The notes under the pieces were generated by a model that was given only the letters and a program-made list of their open reading frames with translations, ran no database searches and had not been told where the DNA came from. A stretch of DNA of 64,000 bases from an uncultured Bacillota bacterium (lineage in GTDB: Bacteria > Bacillota_I > Bacilli_A > RF39 > UBA660), in the NCBI GenBank assembly GCA_905205665.1, contig CAJLEF010000003.1:1-64000 (forward strand), in the 5' to 3' direction. Below, in pieces: positions 46,950 through 57,560 of the stretch. A program made the translations under genes and the position numbers. Position 1 is the stretch's first letter, and each line of letters starts with the position of its first letter.

Positions 46950-47329
46950 TGACAAACATAAATTTACAAAGAATGCATAAAATAAGTATTATTTGGGGAA
47001 TCATAATGATGCTTCTTGTTTTAGCTTTAACTCTTATTGCTACTTCTTATAAAAAAGAAACCAAAGAATATAAAGCCTTTGAAACAAAATTAGAAGAAGC
47101 TACTAAAAATTATATTGAAAAGGATGGCTTATACCCTGAAGAAGAAATGCATTTAACTCTCACAGAATTATTAAAACTGAATGTCATTGAAACTAACGTT
47201 GTTAAAGATAAGACTTGCCAAGGTTATGTAGATATTAAAAATGATGAACAATTTTTTGATTATGAAGCCTATATCAAATGTGGTAATTATGAAACGAAAA
47301 ATTTAGATAAGAAAAAACTTGACGATTAA
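46949..47329 (+). CDS. pilin-like small membrane protein, paralogue
   Basis: 126 aa: an N-terminal membrane helix (about 12-31) and a domain ending KTCQGYVDIKN...YIKCGNYETKN, clearly related to the preceding protein (CEGYV/CQGYV, YISCESYET/YIKCGNYET). Its ATG overlaps the previous stop by one base. Confidence 0.6.
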   Translation: MTNINLQRMHKISIIWGIIMMLLVLALTLIATSYKKETKEYKAFETKLEEATKNYIEKDGLYPEEEMHLTLTELLKLNVIETNVVKDKTCQGYVDIKNDEQFFDYEAYIKCGNYETKNLDKKKLDD

Positions 47330-47366
47330 AAAGTTAAATGCTATCATATTTATGATTTTAAATTGT

Positions 47367-47386
47367 GGTTTTACTCCGGTAAAACC
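47367..47386 (+). promoter_or_regulatory. hairpin in rpsL leader
   Basis: GGTTTTAC pairs with GTAAAACC around TCCG, without a T-run; 57 bp before rpsL. A leader structure, not a terminator. Confidence 0.4.
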
Positions 47387-47442
47387 GTATTTAAAAATAA
47401 AATTGATACACCAGGATGTGTGTAAATGGAAAGGAGAAAGTT

Positions 47443-47859
47443 ATGGCTACTATTAACCAACTCGTAAAAAAAGGTAGAGGTAAGAAAACAAGAAAAAGTA
47501 AAAGTCCAGTATTAAATGTTGGATATAATACTCTTGAAAGAAAACAAACAAATACATCAAGTCCTCAAAAACGTGGTGTTTGTACTCGTGTAGGTACAAA
47601 AACTCCAAAGAAACCGAACTCAGCATTACGTAAATATGCTCGTGTAAGACTTTCAAACGGAAGAGAAGTTGATACTTATATTCCAGGTGAAGGACACAAC
47701 TTACAAGAACATAGTGTTGTATTAGTACGTGGTGGACGTGTTAAAGACCTTATCGGTGTACGTTATCATGTAGTTCGTGGAACACTTGATACTCAAGGCG
47801 TTCAAAATCGTAAACAAGGACGTAGTAAATATGGTACAAAAAGACCAAAAACAAAATAA
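47443..47859 (+). CDS. rpsL: 30S ribosomal protein S12
   Basis: 138 aa. [20 protein letters not shown] with Lys at the usual streptomycin-site position and [25 protein letters not shown] [19 protein letters not shown] region intact, so wild type there. AAAGGAG precedes ATG 47443. Confidence 0.97.
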   Translation: MATINQLVKKGRGKKTRKSKSPVLNVGYNTLERKQTNTSSPQKRGVCTRVGTKTPKKPNSALRKYARVRLSNGREVDTYIPGEGHNLQEHSVVLVRGGRVKDLIGVRYHVVRGTLDTQGVQNRKQGRSKYGTKRPKTK

Positions 47860-47877
47860 TAGAAGGAGGAAATAAAA

Positions 47878-48345
47878 ATGCGTAAAAGAAGAGCAGAAAA
47901 AAGAGACGTTTTACCAGATTCAATTTATAATTCTAAAGTTGTTACAAAATTAATCAACCAAATTATGCAAGATGGTAAAAAAGGTACAGCTCAAAATATT
48001 CTTTACGAAGCCTTTGATATTATTGAAGAAAAAACAGGACGTCCTGCAATCGAAGTATATCAAAGCGCTTTAGAAAACATTACTCCAGCATTAGAGGTTA
48101 AATCTCGCCGTGTCGGAGGAAGTAATTACCAAGTTCCAATTGAAGTTAGTGACGAAAGAGGACAAGCTTTAGCATTAAGATGGCTTGTTAATTACGCTAA
48201 AAATAGAAGCGGTAAAGGTATGGCTTATAAATTAGCTATGGAAATTATCGATGCTTCTAATGGCACAGGTGGTGCTGTTAAAAAACGTGAGGATACTCAC
48301 AAAATGGCCGAAGCAAATAAAGCATTTGCTCATTATAGATGGTAG
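47878..48345 (+). CDS. rpsG: 30S ribosomal protein S7
   Basis: 155 aa, normal length; the primary binder of the 16S 3' domain ([20 protein letters not shown] start). AAGGAGG upstream; 18 bp after rpsL. Confidence 0.97.
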   Translation: MRKRRAEKRDVLPDSIYNSKVVTKLINQIMQDGKKGTAQNILYEAFDIIEEKTGRPAIEVYQSALENITPALEVKSRRVGGSNYQVPIEVSDERGQALALRWLVNYAKNRSGKGMAYKLAMEIIDASNGTGGAVKKREDTHKMAEANKAFAHYRW

Positions 48346-48356
48346 GAGAGTGAACT

Positions 48357-50432
48357 ATGGCAAGAGATGTCTCAATTGACAAAGTAAGAAACCTTGGTAT
48401 TATGGCTCACATTGATGCCGGAAAAACAACATGTACAGAAAGAATCTTATTCCATACCGGTGTAACTCATAAAATTGGTGAAACACATGATGGTGAATCG
48501 CAAATGGACTGGATGGATCAAGAAAAAGAAAGAGGTATCACAATTACTTCTGCTGCTACAACAGCTCATTGGAAAGGATACCGTTTCAATATCATAGATA
48601 CTCCGGGCCACGTAGACTTCACTGTTGAAGTTTCTCGTAGTTTACGTGTATTAGATGGTGCTGTATGTTTAATTGATGCCCAAGCTGGTGTGGAACCACA
48701 ATCAGAAACCGTTTGGCGTCAAGCTAATGAATTTAAAGTTCCTCGTATGATTTTTGCTAATAAAATGGACAAAATGGGAGCCGACTTTGAATATTCATTA
48801 GGAACTATTAAAGATCGTTTAGGCGTTGATACAAAACCAATTGAATGGCCTATCGGTGCTGAAAGTGACTTCAATGGAATCATTGATCTAGTTACTATGA
48901 AAGCATATCAATATGATGGAAAACAAGATGAAAATCCTGTTGAAATCGAAATTCCTGAAAACTTAAAAGACTTAGCAATGCAAAAACACAATGAGTTAAT
49001 TGAAACTGTTGTTGAATTTGACGATGCTATGATGGAAAAATATTTAAATGGTGAAGAACTTACTCTAGAAGAAATAAAACATTGTATCCGTATTGGTACC
49101 CTTGAAAATAAATTCTTCCCAGTATTATGTGGTACAGCTTTAGGAAATATTGGTGTTAAATTATTGCTTGATGCTGTTATTGACTATTTACCTGCACCTA
49201 CAGATATTGAAGCTATTGATTGTACAGATTTAAAAACTGGCGAAGACGTTAAACGTCATCCTAGTGATTCTGAACCATTCACAGCTTTAGCATTTAAAAT
49301 TATGACAGACCCATTCGTTGGACGTCTTGCATTCTTCCGTGTATATTCTGGAAAATTAACAAGTGGTTCTTATGTACTTAATAGTACAAAAGACGTTAAA
49401 GAAAGAATTGGACGTATTTTACAAATGCATGCCAATACCCGTAAAGAAATTACAGAAGTTTACTGTGGTGAAATTGCTGCTGCTGTAGGTCTTAAAAATA
49501 CAACAACAGCTGACACATTATGTGATGAAAAAAATGCCGTTATCATGAAAGGTATGGAATTCCCATTACCAGTTATTGATGAAGCTATTGAACCAAAATC
49601 AAAAGCTGATCAAGAAAAAATGGCCATTGCTTTACAAAAATTAGCTGAAGAAGATCCAACATTTAAATATAAAACAGATGCAGAAACTGGTCAAACAATC
49701 ATTAGTGGTATGGGTGAATTACACTTAGATATCCTAGTTGATCGTATGAGACGTGAATTTAACGTCGAAGCTAATATTGGTCGTCCTCAAGTTGCTTACC
49801 GTGAAACATTAACACAAACTGCTGAATGTGAAGGTAAATATATTAAACAATCAGGTGGACGTGGACAATATGGTCATGTTTGGGTACGTTTTGAACCTAA
49901 CAAAGACAAAGGTTATGAATTTGTTGACGCTATCGTTGGTGGTGTTGTTCCTCGTGAATATATTCCAGTAACAGATAAAGGATTACAAGAAGCAATGGCT
50001 GGAGGTATTTTAGCTGGATATCCTATGGTTGATGTTAAAGCAACTTTATTTGATGGTTCTTACCATGATGTCGACTCATCAGAAATGGCTTTCAAAATTG
50101 CTGCTAGTATGGCTTTAAAAGAAGCTAAAAATAAATGTAAACCTGTCTTACTTGAACCTATTATGAAAGTAAGCGTTACTGTACCAGATGAATACATGGG
50201 TAATGTAATGGGTGATTTAACAAGCCGTCGTGGTCGTCCTCTAGGACAAGAATCACGTGGTAATGCACTACAAATCACAGCAATGGTTCCTCTTGCAGAA
50301 ATGTTTGGTTATGCCACTACTTTACGTAGTAATACACAAGGTCGTGGAAACTTCGTTATGGAACTTGATCATTACGAAGAAGTACCAAAATCTATTTCTG
50401 AAGAAATCATTAAGAAAAATAGTGCTAACTAA
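48357..50432 (+). CDS. fusA: elongation factor G
   Basis: 691 aa translocase GTPase: [16 protein letters not shown] and NKMD in the G domain; normal domain IV-V with [10 protein letters not shown]. Follows rpsG by 11 bp. GGAGAG precedes the ATG. Confidence 0.98.
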   Translation: MARDVSIDKVRNLGIMAHIDAGKTTCTERILFHTGVTHKIGETHDGESQMDWMDQEKERGITITSAATTAHWKGYRFNIIDTPGHVDFTVEVSRSLRVLDGAVCLIDAQAGVEPQSETVWRQANEFKVPRMIFANKMDKMGADFEYSLGTIKDRLGVDTKPIEWPIGAESDFNGIIDLVTMKAYQYDGKQDENPVEIEIPENLKDLAMQKHNELIETVVEFDDAMMEKYLNGEELTLEEIKHCIRIGTLENKFFPVLCGTALGNIGVKLLLDAVIDYLPAPTDIEAIDCTDLKTGEDVKRHPSDSEPFTALAFKIMTDPFVGRLAFFRVYSGKLTSGSYVLNSTKDVKERIGRILQMHANTRKEITEVYCGEIAAAVGLKNTTTADTLCDEKNAVIMKGMEFPLPVIDEAIEPKSKADQEKMAIALQKLAEEDPTFKYKTDAETGQTIISGMGELHLDILVDRMRREFNVEANIGRPQVAYRETLTQTAECEGKYIKQSGGRGQYGHVWVRFEPNKDKGYEFVDAIVGGVVPREYIPVTDKGLQEAMAGGILAGYPMVDVKATLFDGSYHDVDSSEMAFKIAASMALKEAKNKCKPVLLEPIMKVSVTVPDEYMGNVMGDLTSRRGRPLGQESRGNALQITAMVPLAEMFGYATTLRSNTQGRGNFVMELDHYEEVPKSISEEIIKKNSAN

Positions 50433-50499
50433 AAATAATACTTGAATTTAATTCAAGCATTAGATAAAATAGAAGAGATGAAAGGAAGAAAAAAATATT

Positions 50500-51666
50500 A
50501 TGGCAAAAGAAAAATTTGATCGTTCAAAAGTGCATGTTAATATTGGTACAATTGGTCACGTTGACCATGGTAAAACAACATTAACTGCTGCTATTACTAA
50601 ATTATTTGGTAACTTTGTTGCATATGAAGATATCGACAAAGCTCCAGAAGAAAGAGAAAGAGGTATTACTATTAATACTTCTCACGTTGAGTATCAAACT
50701 GAAAAACGTCATTATGCTCACGTAGACTGCCCAGGCCATGCTGACTATGTTAAAAACATGATTACTGGTGCTGCTCAAATGGATGGTGCTATCCTTGTAG
50801 TTTCTGCTGCAGATGGACCTATGCCACAAACAAGAGAACATATCTTATTATCTCGTCAAGTTGGTGTTCCTAAAATTGTTGTTTACATGAACAAATGTGA
50901 CCAAGTTGATGATCCTGAATTATTAGACTTAGTAGAAATGGAAATTCGTGAATTATTAGGCGAATATGGTTATGATAGTGAATGTCCAATCATTCGTGGT
51001 TCTGCATTAAAAGCTCTTGAAGGAGACCCTGCTGCTGAGCAATCTATTCGTGACTTAATGAAAGCTGTTGACGAATATATTCCAGATCCTGTTCGTGAAA
51101 CTGACAAACCATTCTTAATGAGTATTGAAGATGTATTCACAATTTCAGGACGTGGTACTGTTGTTACAGGACGTGTTGAACGTGGTGTATTAAATCTTAA
51201 CGACGAAGTTGAAATTGTAGGTTTAAAACCAACAAGAAAAACGGTTGTTACAGGTATTGAAATGTTCAGAAAATCACTTGACTTTGCTCAAGCAGGTGAC
51301 AATGCTGGTGTATTATTACGTGGTATTGCTCGTGAAGATGTTGAACGTGGACAAGTTCTTGCTAAACCAGGAAGTGTTACACCTCATCATAAATTCAAAG
51401 CTAGCGTTTACGTATTAACTAAAGAAGAAGGCGGACGTCATACTCCATTCTTCTCAAATTACAGACCACAATTCTATTTCCGTACTACTGACGTAACTGG
51501 TGTTATCGAGTTACCAGAAGGTGTTGAAATGGTTATGCCTGGTGATAACGTAGATATGACTGTTGAATTAATTGCTCCAGTAGCATTAGAAAAAGGTACT
51601 AAATTCTCTATCCGTGAAGGTGGACGTACTGTTGGTGCCGGAGTTGTATCTGAAATCGTTGAATAA
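50500..51666 (+). CDS. tuf: elongation factor Tu
   Basis: 388 aa: [20 protein letters not shown] in place of the usual NKxD. Delivers aminoacyl-tRNA. Slightly shorter than the usual 394-397 residues. A possible hairpin (CTTGAATTTAATTCAAG) lies between fusA and tuf; terminator follows. Confidence 0.98.
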   Translation: MAKEKFDRSKVHVNIGTIGHVDHGKTTLTAAITKLFGNFVAYEDIDKAPEERERGITINTSHVEYQTEKRHYAHVDCPGHADYVKNMITGAAQMDGAILVVSAADGPMPQTREHILLSRQVGVPKIVVYMNKCDQVDDPELLDLVEMEIRELLGEYGYDSECPIIRGSALKALEGDPAAEQSIRDLMKAVDEYIPDPVRETDKPFLMSIEDVFTISGRGTVVTGRVERGVLNLNDEVEIVGLKPTRKTVVTGIEMFRKSLDFAQAGDNAGVLLRGIAREDVERGQVLAKPGSVTPHHKFKASVYVLTKEEGGRHTPFFSNYRPQFYFRTTDVTGVIELPEGVEMVMPGDNVDMTVELIAPVALEKGTKFSIREGGRTVGAGVVSEIVE

Positions 51667-51675
51667 TACGACTTT

Positions 51676-51707
51676 AAAAAGTGCTGATGAATATCAGTGC
51701 TTTTTTT
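51676..51707 (+). terminator. tuf terminator
   Basis: AAAGTGCTGAT pairs (two wobbles) with ATCAGTGCTTT around GAAT, then T's. Confidence 0.85.
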
Positions 51708-51776
51708 GTGATTTTAAAACTCTTTACAATTTAGACATTTGTGATATAATAAATTTCAACTAAAAGGGGTGATACC

Positions 51777-53048
51777 ATGAGCATAAGAGAATTAACTATC
51801 GATGAATTCAATGCTTTTGTTAGAAACAGTCCATTAGGAACACATTATCAAACTTTTAACTACGCTCTTTTGATGGGCGAAAACGGATATGAATATGAAC
51901 TGGTTGGTATGTTTAATGAGTATAATCAGTTAAAGGCAGCTAGTTTAATTCTTTTTAAGAATTTAAAAATGCACTACAAATATGGCTATGCGCCTAAAGG
52001 TTTTATCTTAGACTATTTTAATCAAGAAATTGTAAGTGAGTTTGCGACACTTTTAAAAAGTTACTATAAAAAGAAAAAAGTTGTTTTTATTAAAATTAAT
52101 CCTGAAATAGCTATTAGTGAAATTGATAAAGAAAGTGGCTTAAAGACATATAATTGGAACTATAACATCTTAGAAATTATGGAAAAAGCAGGATTTAAAA
52201 AACTAAAAGATAACCTCTATTTTGAATCTGTATTACCACGTTTTAGTGCGGTTGTTTCTTTGAAAAATTATTCTATGAATAGTGTATCTAAAAATACACG
52301 TAATAAAATTAGACGTGCTCATCATAAAGGACTTCATATTGAATTGGCTGAAAAATCAGGCATTGATATTTTACAAAAATTCATTAAAAATAAACGAACT
52401 ATTAATGAATATTATTACAAAGATTATTATAATGTTTTTAAAAAAGATGATATGATTGACTTATTTTTAGTTAGCATTGATTCAGAAGAATTTCTAATGA
52501 ATTCCAGAGAGCTTTATGAAAAAGAATTAGAAATCAATAATCGTTTAGTTTCCTTACTTAATAGGGAAAATAATAAACGTAATTTAAATAAAAAAATGGA
52601 TTCGGATCGAAAAATATTGAATTATAAACAAGATGTTAAATTTGCCACGGAGTTAAATACCAAAAAAGACAAAGTTTATATCGCAGGTGCTTTAGTCATT
52701 AAATATCAAAATCGTGTGCAAATATTGATGAGTGGTTACGATAAAAAATATAAACGTTTTGAGGCTAACTATTACTTACATGATGAAATATTAAAATATT
52801 ATCAAAAAAATTATGATTATGCCGAATTAAATGGTTTAACCGGAGATTTTTCAAAAGATAATCCTTATCTAGGTCTTAACGAATTTAAGATTGGTTTTAA
52901 TCCTCGCATTTATGAATATATTGGAGAATTTGATTTACCACTTAATGAAAAAAAATATTTAAAAATGCGTTCTAATGGAGAACTGGCTAAAATCTTTAAT
53001 AAACCAAATCAAAAAGTAAAGAAAGTGATGCGTGAAAAAAATGATTAA
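51777..53048 (+). CDS. Fem-family (FemABX) peptidoglycan branching aminoacyltransferase
   Basis: 423 aa. Two GNAT-like halves with the family's SKNTRNKIRRAHHKGLHIE and GAYYLHDEILK-like segments (YYLHDEILKYYQKN, ELNGLTGDFSKDN), and a coiled-coil insertion around 240-290. Such enzymes add amino acids to the lipid II stem peptide using aminoacyl-tRNA. Promoter TTTACA, 16 bp, TATAAT (extended TGTGA) at about 51722-51750. Overlaps gmk by 8 bp. Confidence 0.85.
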   Translation: MSIRELTIDEFNAFVRNSPLGTHYQTFNYALLMGENGYEYELVGMFNEYNQLKAASLILFKNLKMHYKYGYAPKGFILDYFNQEIVSEFATLLKSYYKKKKVVFIKINPEIAISEIDKESGLKTYNWNYNILEIMEKAGFKKLKDNLYFESVLPRFSAVVSLKNYSMNSVSKNTRNKIRRAHHKGLHIELAEKSGIDILQKFIKNKRTINEYYYKDYYNVFKKDDMIDLFLVSIDSEEFLMNSRELYEKELEINNRLVSLLNRENNKRNLNKKMDSDRKILNYKQDVKFATELNTKKDKVYIAGALVIKYQNRVQILMSGYDKKYKRFEANYYLHDEILKYYQKNYDYAELNGLTGDFSKDNPYLGLNEFKIGFNPRIYEYIGEFDLPLNEKKYLKMRSNGELAKIFNKPNQKVKKVMREKND

Positions 53049-53721
53049 GCAAAAACAAACAGGCCAATTAATTATTATTTCAGGAACAACCTGTGCTGGT
53101 AAAGGAACGGTTGTTAAAGAACTTTTAAAAAGAAATGACAATTTAACTGTTTCTATTTCTTATACTTCTCGCCCTAAAAGAGAAGGGGAAATTGATGGTA
53201 AAGATTACTTCTTTGTTAGTTCAGAGGAATTTGAACAAAAAATAAAAAATAATGACTTTTTAGAATATGCCAAAGTTCAATATGGTAAATACTATGGTAC
53301 CCCAAAAGTGGAAGTAAAAGAATTACTTGCTGAAGGCAAAGATGTTATTTTAGAAATTGATGTTCAAGGAGCTAAGCAAATTAAAGAAATGTTTCCAGAA
53401 ACCATTTTAATTTTTATTATGGCGCCAAGTATGAACGAGGTAAAAAGAAGAATTAAAGAACGTGGTAAAGAAAGTAATGAACAAATTATTGAACGTTTTA
53501 AAGTTGCTTATAATGAATTAAATGAAATTAATAAATATAATTATGTGGTTGTAAATGATGAAGTAGAAAATGCTGTTAAAAAAATTGAAGCCATTTTACT
53601 TAGTGAAAAATGTCGTGTCGACCGTATTGAAGAAATGGCTGTTGAAAATCAAGAAGAAATCATTCATGAATTTTTAATAGATAAAGAATTTGATAACACT
53701 CCTTTTGATATTGCAGAATAA
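53041..53721 (+). CDS. gmk: guanylate kinase
   Basis: 226 aa: P-loop ISGTTCAGKGTVV (usual form GPSGAGKGT), SYTSRPKREGEIDGKDY and EIDVQGAKQIK are typical. Phosphorylates GMP. Start is ATG 53041 or the GTG at 53032; neither has a strong ribosome site, so translation is coupled to the upstream gene. Confidence 0.93.
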   Translation: MIKQKQTGQLIIISGTTCAGKGTVVKELLKRNDNLTVSISYTSRPKREGEIDGKDYFFVSSEEFEQKIKNNDFLEYAKVQYGKYYGTPKVEVKELLAEGKDVILEIDVQGAKQIKEMFPETILIFIMAPSMNEVKRRIKERGKESNEQIIERFKVAYNELNEINKYNYVVVNDEVENAVKKIEAILLSEKCRVDRIEEMAVENQEEIIHEFLIDKEFDNTPFDIAE

Positions 53722-53772
53722 AAATGCAAAAAAGAAAGGGATGTGCTATAATAGGCTCAAGAAGGTGTTAAA

Positions 53773-54420
53773 ATGTATAATGATTTAGATGAAAAAACAG
53801 AAAGCAAACCAAAATTTCAATTCTTAAGAAATATTTTTCGGAAAAGAACAAAAAGACTAATGACTGACATTGACCGGTTGTTTAGTAAAATTATGTGGAT
53901 GGATATTGCTTTATCTATTTGTCTAACTTTAGTTGGTCTTATCTTCTTAGTTTATCCTGATGTCAGTGTCACTGTTATAGGGATTATCTTTGGTTTATTA
54001 ATTACTATTTTAGGCGGAGTATTAATATATACTTACCTAAAACGCCGGGAAATTCCTTTATTTAGATTTAATTTGATTTATGGTATATTAGGCGTCATTT
54101 TAGGAATATTAACGATTATAAGCCCATTTACTTTCACTCAAGTTATTACTATTTTTATAGGTATATGGATACTTTATATGGCAATTATTAAGATTGATTT
54201 TGCTGTTCGTTTAAAACTATTAGAAGAAAGAAGTTGGTTATTTCTTCTTGTCAGTGCCTTACTTGAAATATTTATGAGTATTTTAATATTCATTAATCCA
54301 TTTAGTAATTTAATTATTACTGAAATAGCAGGTGCTTACTTTGTTTTATGTGGCATTTTAAATTGCACCGACGCGGTATTAACTAAAAATAGAGCTATTG
54401 ATTTTTTAGAAAATTTATAA
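53773..54420 (+). CDS. DUF308 (HdeD-like) membrane protein
   Basis: 215 aa with an N-terminal charged cytoplasmic part and six helices in three repeated pairs (ITILGGVLIYTYL, ILGVILGILTI type). Function unknown in Gram-positives. Extended -10 TGTGCTATAAT just upstream (53743-53753). Confidence 0.75.
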   Translation: MYNDLDEKTESKPKFQFLRNIFRKRTKRLMTDIDRLFSKIMWMDIALSICLTLVGLIFLVYPDVSVTVIGIIFGLLITILGGVLIYTYLKRREIPLFRFNLIYGILGVILGILTIISPFTFTQVITIFIGIWILYMAIIKIDFAVRLKLLEERSWLFLLVSALLEIFMSILIFINPFSNLIITEIAGAYFVLCGILNCTDAVLTKNRAIDFLENL

Positions 54421-54421
54421 T

Positions 54422-54450
54422 AAAAAAAGATCTCAAACGGATCTTTTTTT
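54422..54450. terminator. bidirectional terminator between DUF308 gene and addA
   Basis: AAAAAAAGATC pairs with GATCTTTTTTT; genes converge here. Confidence 0.85.
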
Positions 54451-57400
54451 CATATTTCTAATAATTTCTTTTCCAAAATACTATATAAATATAAATGAAT
54501 AGGCTTATTTGTTTTTTGAAGAATATAATCTTTATAGCCATTTAATTGTTTCAAATAATTTTCATCTGTCACATCACTTAATTTATAATCCACGATGTCT
54601 ATATGATTAGGATGTTCTATTAATAAATCAATAACGCCATGTTTCTCAATATTGTTATCGTTGTAAATAAATTCATATTCTTGAAAAATAGTAGATTCTT
54701 TAACATCTTTAAAAATATCTTGATGATAAAGATTAATAGCTAACTCTTGAATAAATGAATCGTAAATTAATTCGGGTTTAAAGTTTTTAAAATTGATATT
54801 TTCAAAAATTTTATGAACTTTTAAACCAAGTTCAATATTTCTTTCCTCTTTAGGTGTTAATAACTGGTTAATTTTTTTAGAAAATGTTTTGCGAGTTACT
54901 TCTTGTTCTTCGAAATGAAATGGTATAAAATCTATCTTTTCACCTTGTTTTATAAGCGTTTGATTAATATCTTTTTTTAAAAGATAATTTTTAGTTAAAT
55001 TTAGATTTTCCACATTAATATCTTTTTTATAGATTTTTAAAGTATTGGGTATGGAGTAAAGCATACTCGCAAATGAATTATATTTTTTACGAATACTTTC
55101 ATAAACAATACCATCCTCTTTTAACTCAACATTATTTTCGCTTTTAGGTAATAATAAAATCATTTTTTCTTTCGCCCTTGTTAAAGCTACATAAAATAAT
55201 CTTATTTTCTCGGATACATCTTCCTGCGTCATTTTGTTTTGAATTAATAATTTTAAAATAGATTCTTTTATACCAGTAGACCTATCTGGCATGTAAATAG
55301 GTAAAGTATTGTCATAAATAATATTCCCTTTTAAATCTTCTTTACTAAAAGATTTATATAAACCACAGAAATAACAAATAGGAAATTCCAAACCTTTTGA
55401 TTTATGAATATTCATAATTTTAACCGCATTAGAACTATTTGTTCCCGTATTAAATTTAATCATTTCATTGGTTTCTAGAAGCTCACTTAAATAATCTTTA
55501 AAGTCATAAATATCATAAGATAATTCCTCTAAATTGCTAGCAATATTTAAAATGGTTTCAAAACGAATTTCACTTTCTAAGACACTCCCTTTAAGGCGTG
55601 TTTTATTATAAAATTCTAAAGAAGACAATATTTCTTCTGTCAGTTCCTCTAAAGAAAGATGGTTTAAGTTTTGACTAAGAGGATATAATTTTTGCCATAA
55701 CAAAGACTCATAAAAAGGTTTGTTATTAAAATATTCAAAAATCTCATCATCACTTTTAGAAAATAAGTAACTTCTTAAAATACTGGTAAAAGCATATTTG
55801 AATTCACTTTCATAATTTTTATCTTTCATTCCAATTAGAAGTGTCAAAATATTTTTAAATAAATAGATATCCGTATCTTCATTTAAAACTTCATCTTTAT
55901 ATAAACAAAGAGGTATTCCAAAATATTCAAAAATTTTCTTAGCTAAATCAAAAGAAGAATTTCGATCTAAAATAAGACAAAAATCATCAAACCTAGCTTC
56001 ATGAACTATCTTACTATCTTTGTCAAAGATAGGGTATTTTTGTTCCACCTTCTTTTTGATATCTTGAGCGATTGTAAAAAATTCTATTTCTTCTTTGCTA
56101 AATTTTTTATTTTTAACTTCATATTCTAAAATATCCATATGATAGTTTTCACAAGAGGCACCTTCTTCAATATAAGAAGTGTTGCCAAAAACCATTTGAT
56201 GAGAAACGGTGTATTCGGCATTACCAATATTATTTGTCATAATTGGATTAAAAATAGTATTAATATCTTCTAACACCTCGTCACGAGAACGAAAGTTTTT
56301 TAACAAATCAATTTTAAGGCCATCTTCATTGAGACTATATTTATCATATTTATTTTTAAAAATATAAGGATTGGCATTTCGAAAGCGATAAATACTTTGT
56401 TTGATATCTCCTACCATATAAACATTATGATTGTTGATTAAACTAATAAATTCTTCTTGAATGTCAGAAGTATCTTGATATTCATCGACCATAATTTCTT
56501 TAAAGAAATGTTTTAAATAATCTCTAATGTCATTATTTTCTTTTAGTATTTTTAGTGACATTTGAGCAATATCATTAAAGTCATAACAATAATATTTGTT
56601 TTTATATTCTTGTAACTGTTTGAAAAATTCTTCTAATATTTCAAAAATGATTTCTAAATAACCTTTTGTTTTTTTTATCGTATCTATAATCTCCTCTTGA
56701 TAACCATAGACACATAAATCTTTTAAATTTTTTAAAGAGTCGATTATTTTTTCACGAGCCATTTTAGTTTCTTCTTCACTATTTCTAGGCGAGCTAGGAA
56801 TTTTGGCACTGTTAATAAGAGCAATTAATTCATCTAAAGAACATTTGTTTTTCAACATAGAAATATTATCTAATATTTTTTGTTCATAATCTTTTTCAAA
56901 ATAATTACTTTGTAACTCAACTTCTAAAAATAAGGCTTCAATATTTTCCTTTAAAATATTTTCATACATCGAAAGATATAGATGAATCGTATCTTCTTGA
57001 TAATATTTGTTAAAATAAGAAGACATATATTCTTGTTTATCTGTCCTAATTTCTAGTTTGTTTGCTAAAGACAGAATGCTTTTTTTAAGATTTTTGTCGT
57101 CTTTAAAACAAAAATCCTTAATCAAACGATTAAATTTTTCATTAATTTTTTCCTCATAATACTTATCTAAAATATTATCTAGTATTTTCTTTTTTTGTAA
57201 ATTTAAAATAGAACTGTCAGTAATAGAAATATTTTTAGGAATATTTAAAATATAATGATATTTTTTTACAATAGACAAGGCAAAACTATCAAAAGTTGTA
57301 ATATAGGAAGATTCTAAAAGATCAAGTTCTTCAGGTTTATTTAATTCTTTAATCTTTTTTTTAATTCTTTCTTTCATTTCTCCAGCTGCGGCATTTGTAA

Positions 57401-57560
57401 ACGTTAAAATAAGAAGCTCATTAATATGAATTCCTTTTTTAATTTTTTCGACAACTCTTGTAGATAAAACGGCTGTTTTACCCGAACCCGCTCCGGCGGA
57501 AACGATGATATTAGTGCCATCTTTATGAATCGCCGTTAATTGCTCATTCGTCCATGCCAT
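54450..57560 (-). CDS. addA: AddA helicase-nuclease subunit
   Basis: 1036 aa. UvrD-like helicase: Walker A SAGAGSGKTAVLS (residues about 20-32), LTFTNAAAGEMKERI, DEYQDTS Walker B, and a C-terminal RecB-family nuclease with GVIDLL and DIVDYKLSD. With AddB it resects double-strand breaks for RecA loading. AAGGAGGTG precedes the ATG, which overlaps the end of addB by 17 bp. Confidence 0.97.
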   Translation of the reverse strand: MAWTNEQLTAIHKDGTNIIVSAGAGSGKTAVLSTRVVEKIKKGIHINELLILTFTNAAAGEMKERIKKKIKELNKPEELDLLESSYITTFDSFALSIVKKYHYILNIPKNISITDSSILNLQKKKILDNILDKYYEEKINEKFNRLIKDFCFKDDKNLKKSILSLANKLEIRTDKQEYMSSYFNKYYQEDTIHLYLSMYENILKENIEALFLEVELQSNYFEKDYEQKILDNISMLKNKCSLDELIALINSAKIPSSPRNSEEETKMAREKIIDSLKNLKDLCVYGYQEEIIDTIKKTKGYLEIIFEILEEFFKQLQEYKNKYYCYDFNDIAQMSLKILKENNDIRDYLKHFFKEIMVDEYQDTSDIQEEFISLINNHNVYMVGDIKQSIYRFRNANPYIFKNKYDKYSLNEDGLKIDLLKNFRSRDEVLEDINTIFNPIMTNNIGNAEYTVSHQMVFGNTSYIEEGASCENYHMDILEYEVKNKKFSKEEIEFFTIAQDIKKKVEQKYPIFDKDSKIVHEARFDDFCLILDRNSSFDLAKKIFEYFGIPLCLYKDEVLNEDTDIYLFKNILTLLIGMKDKNYESEFKYAFTSILRSYLFSKSDDEIFEYFNNKPFYESLLWQKLYPLSQNLNHLSLEELTEEILSSLEFYNKTRLKGSVLESEIRFETILNIASNLEELSYDIYDFKDYLSELLETNEMIKFNTGTNSSNAVKIMNIHKSKGLEFPICYFCGLYKSFSKEDLKGNIIYDNTLPIYMPDRSTGIKESILKLLIQNKMTQEDVSEKIRLFYVALTRAKEKMILLLPKSENNVELKEDGIVYESIRKKYNSFASMLYSIPNTLKIYKKDINVENLNLTKNYLLKKDINQTLIKQGEKIDFIPFHFEEQEVTRKTFSKKINQLLTPKEERNIELGLKVHKIFENINFKNFKPELIYDSFIQELAINLYHQDIFKDVKESTIFQEYEFIYNDNNIEKHGVIDLLIEHPNHIDIVDYKLSDVTDENYLKQLNGYKDYILQKTNKPIHLYLYSILEKKLLEI

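Noticed and set aside
47367..47386. Terminator before rpsL
   Set aside because: The hairpin is not followed by a T-run; more likely a leader structure.
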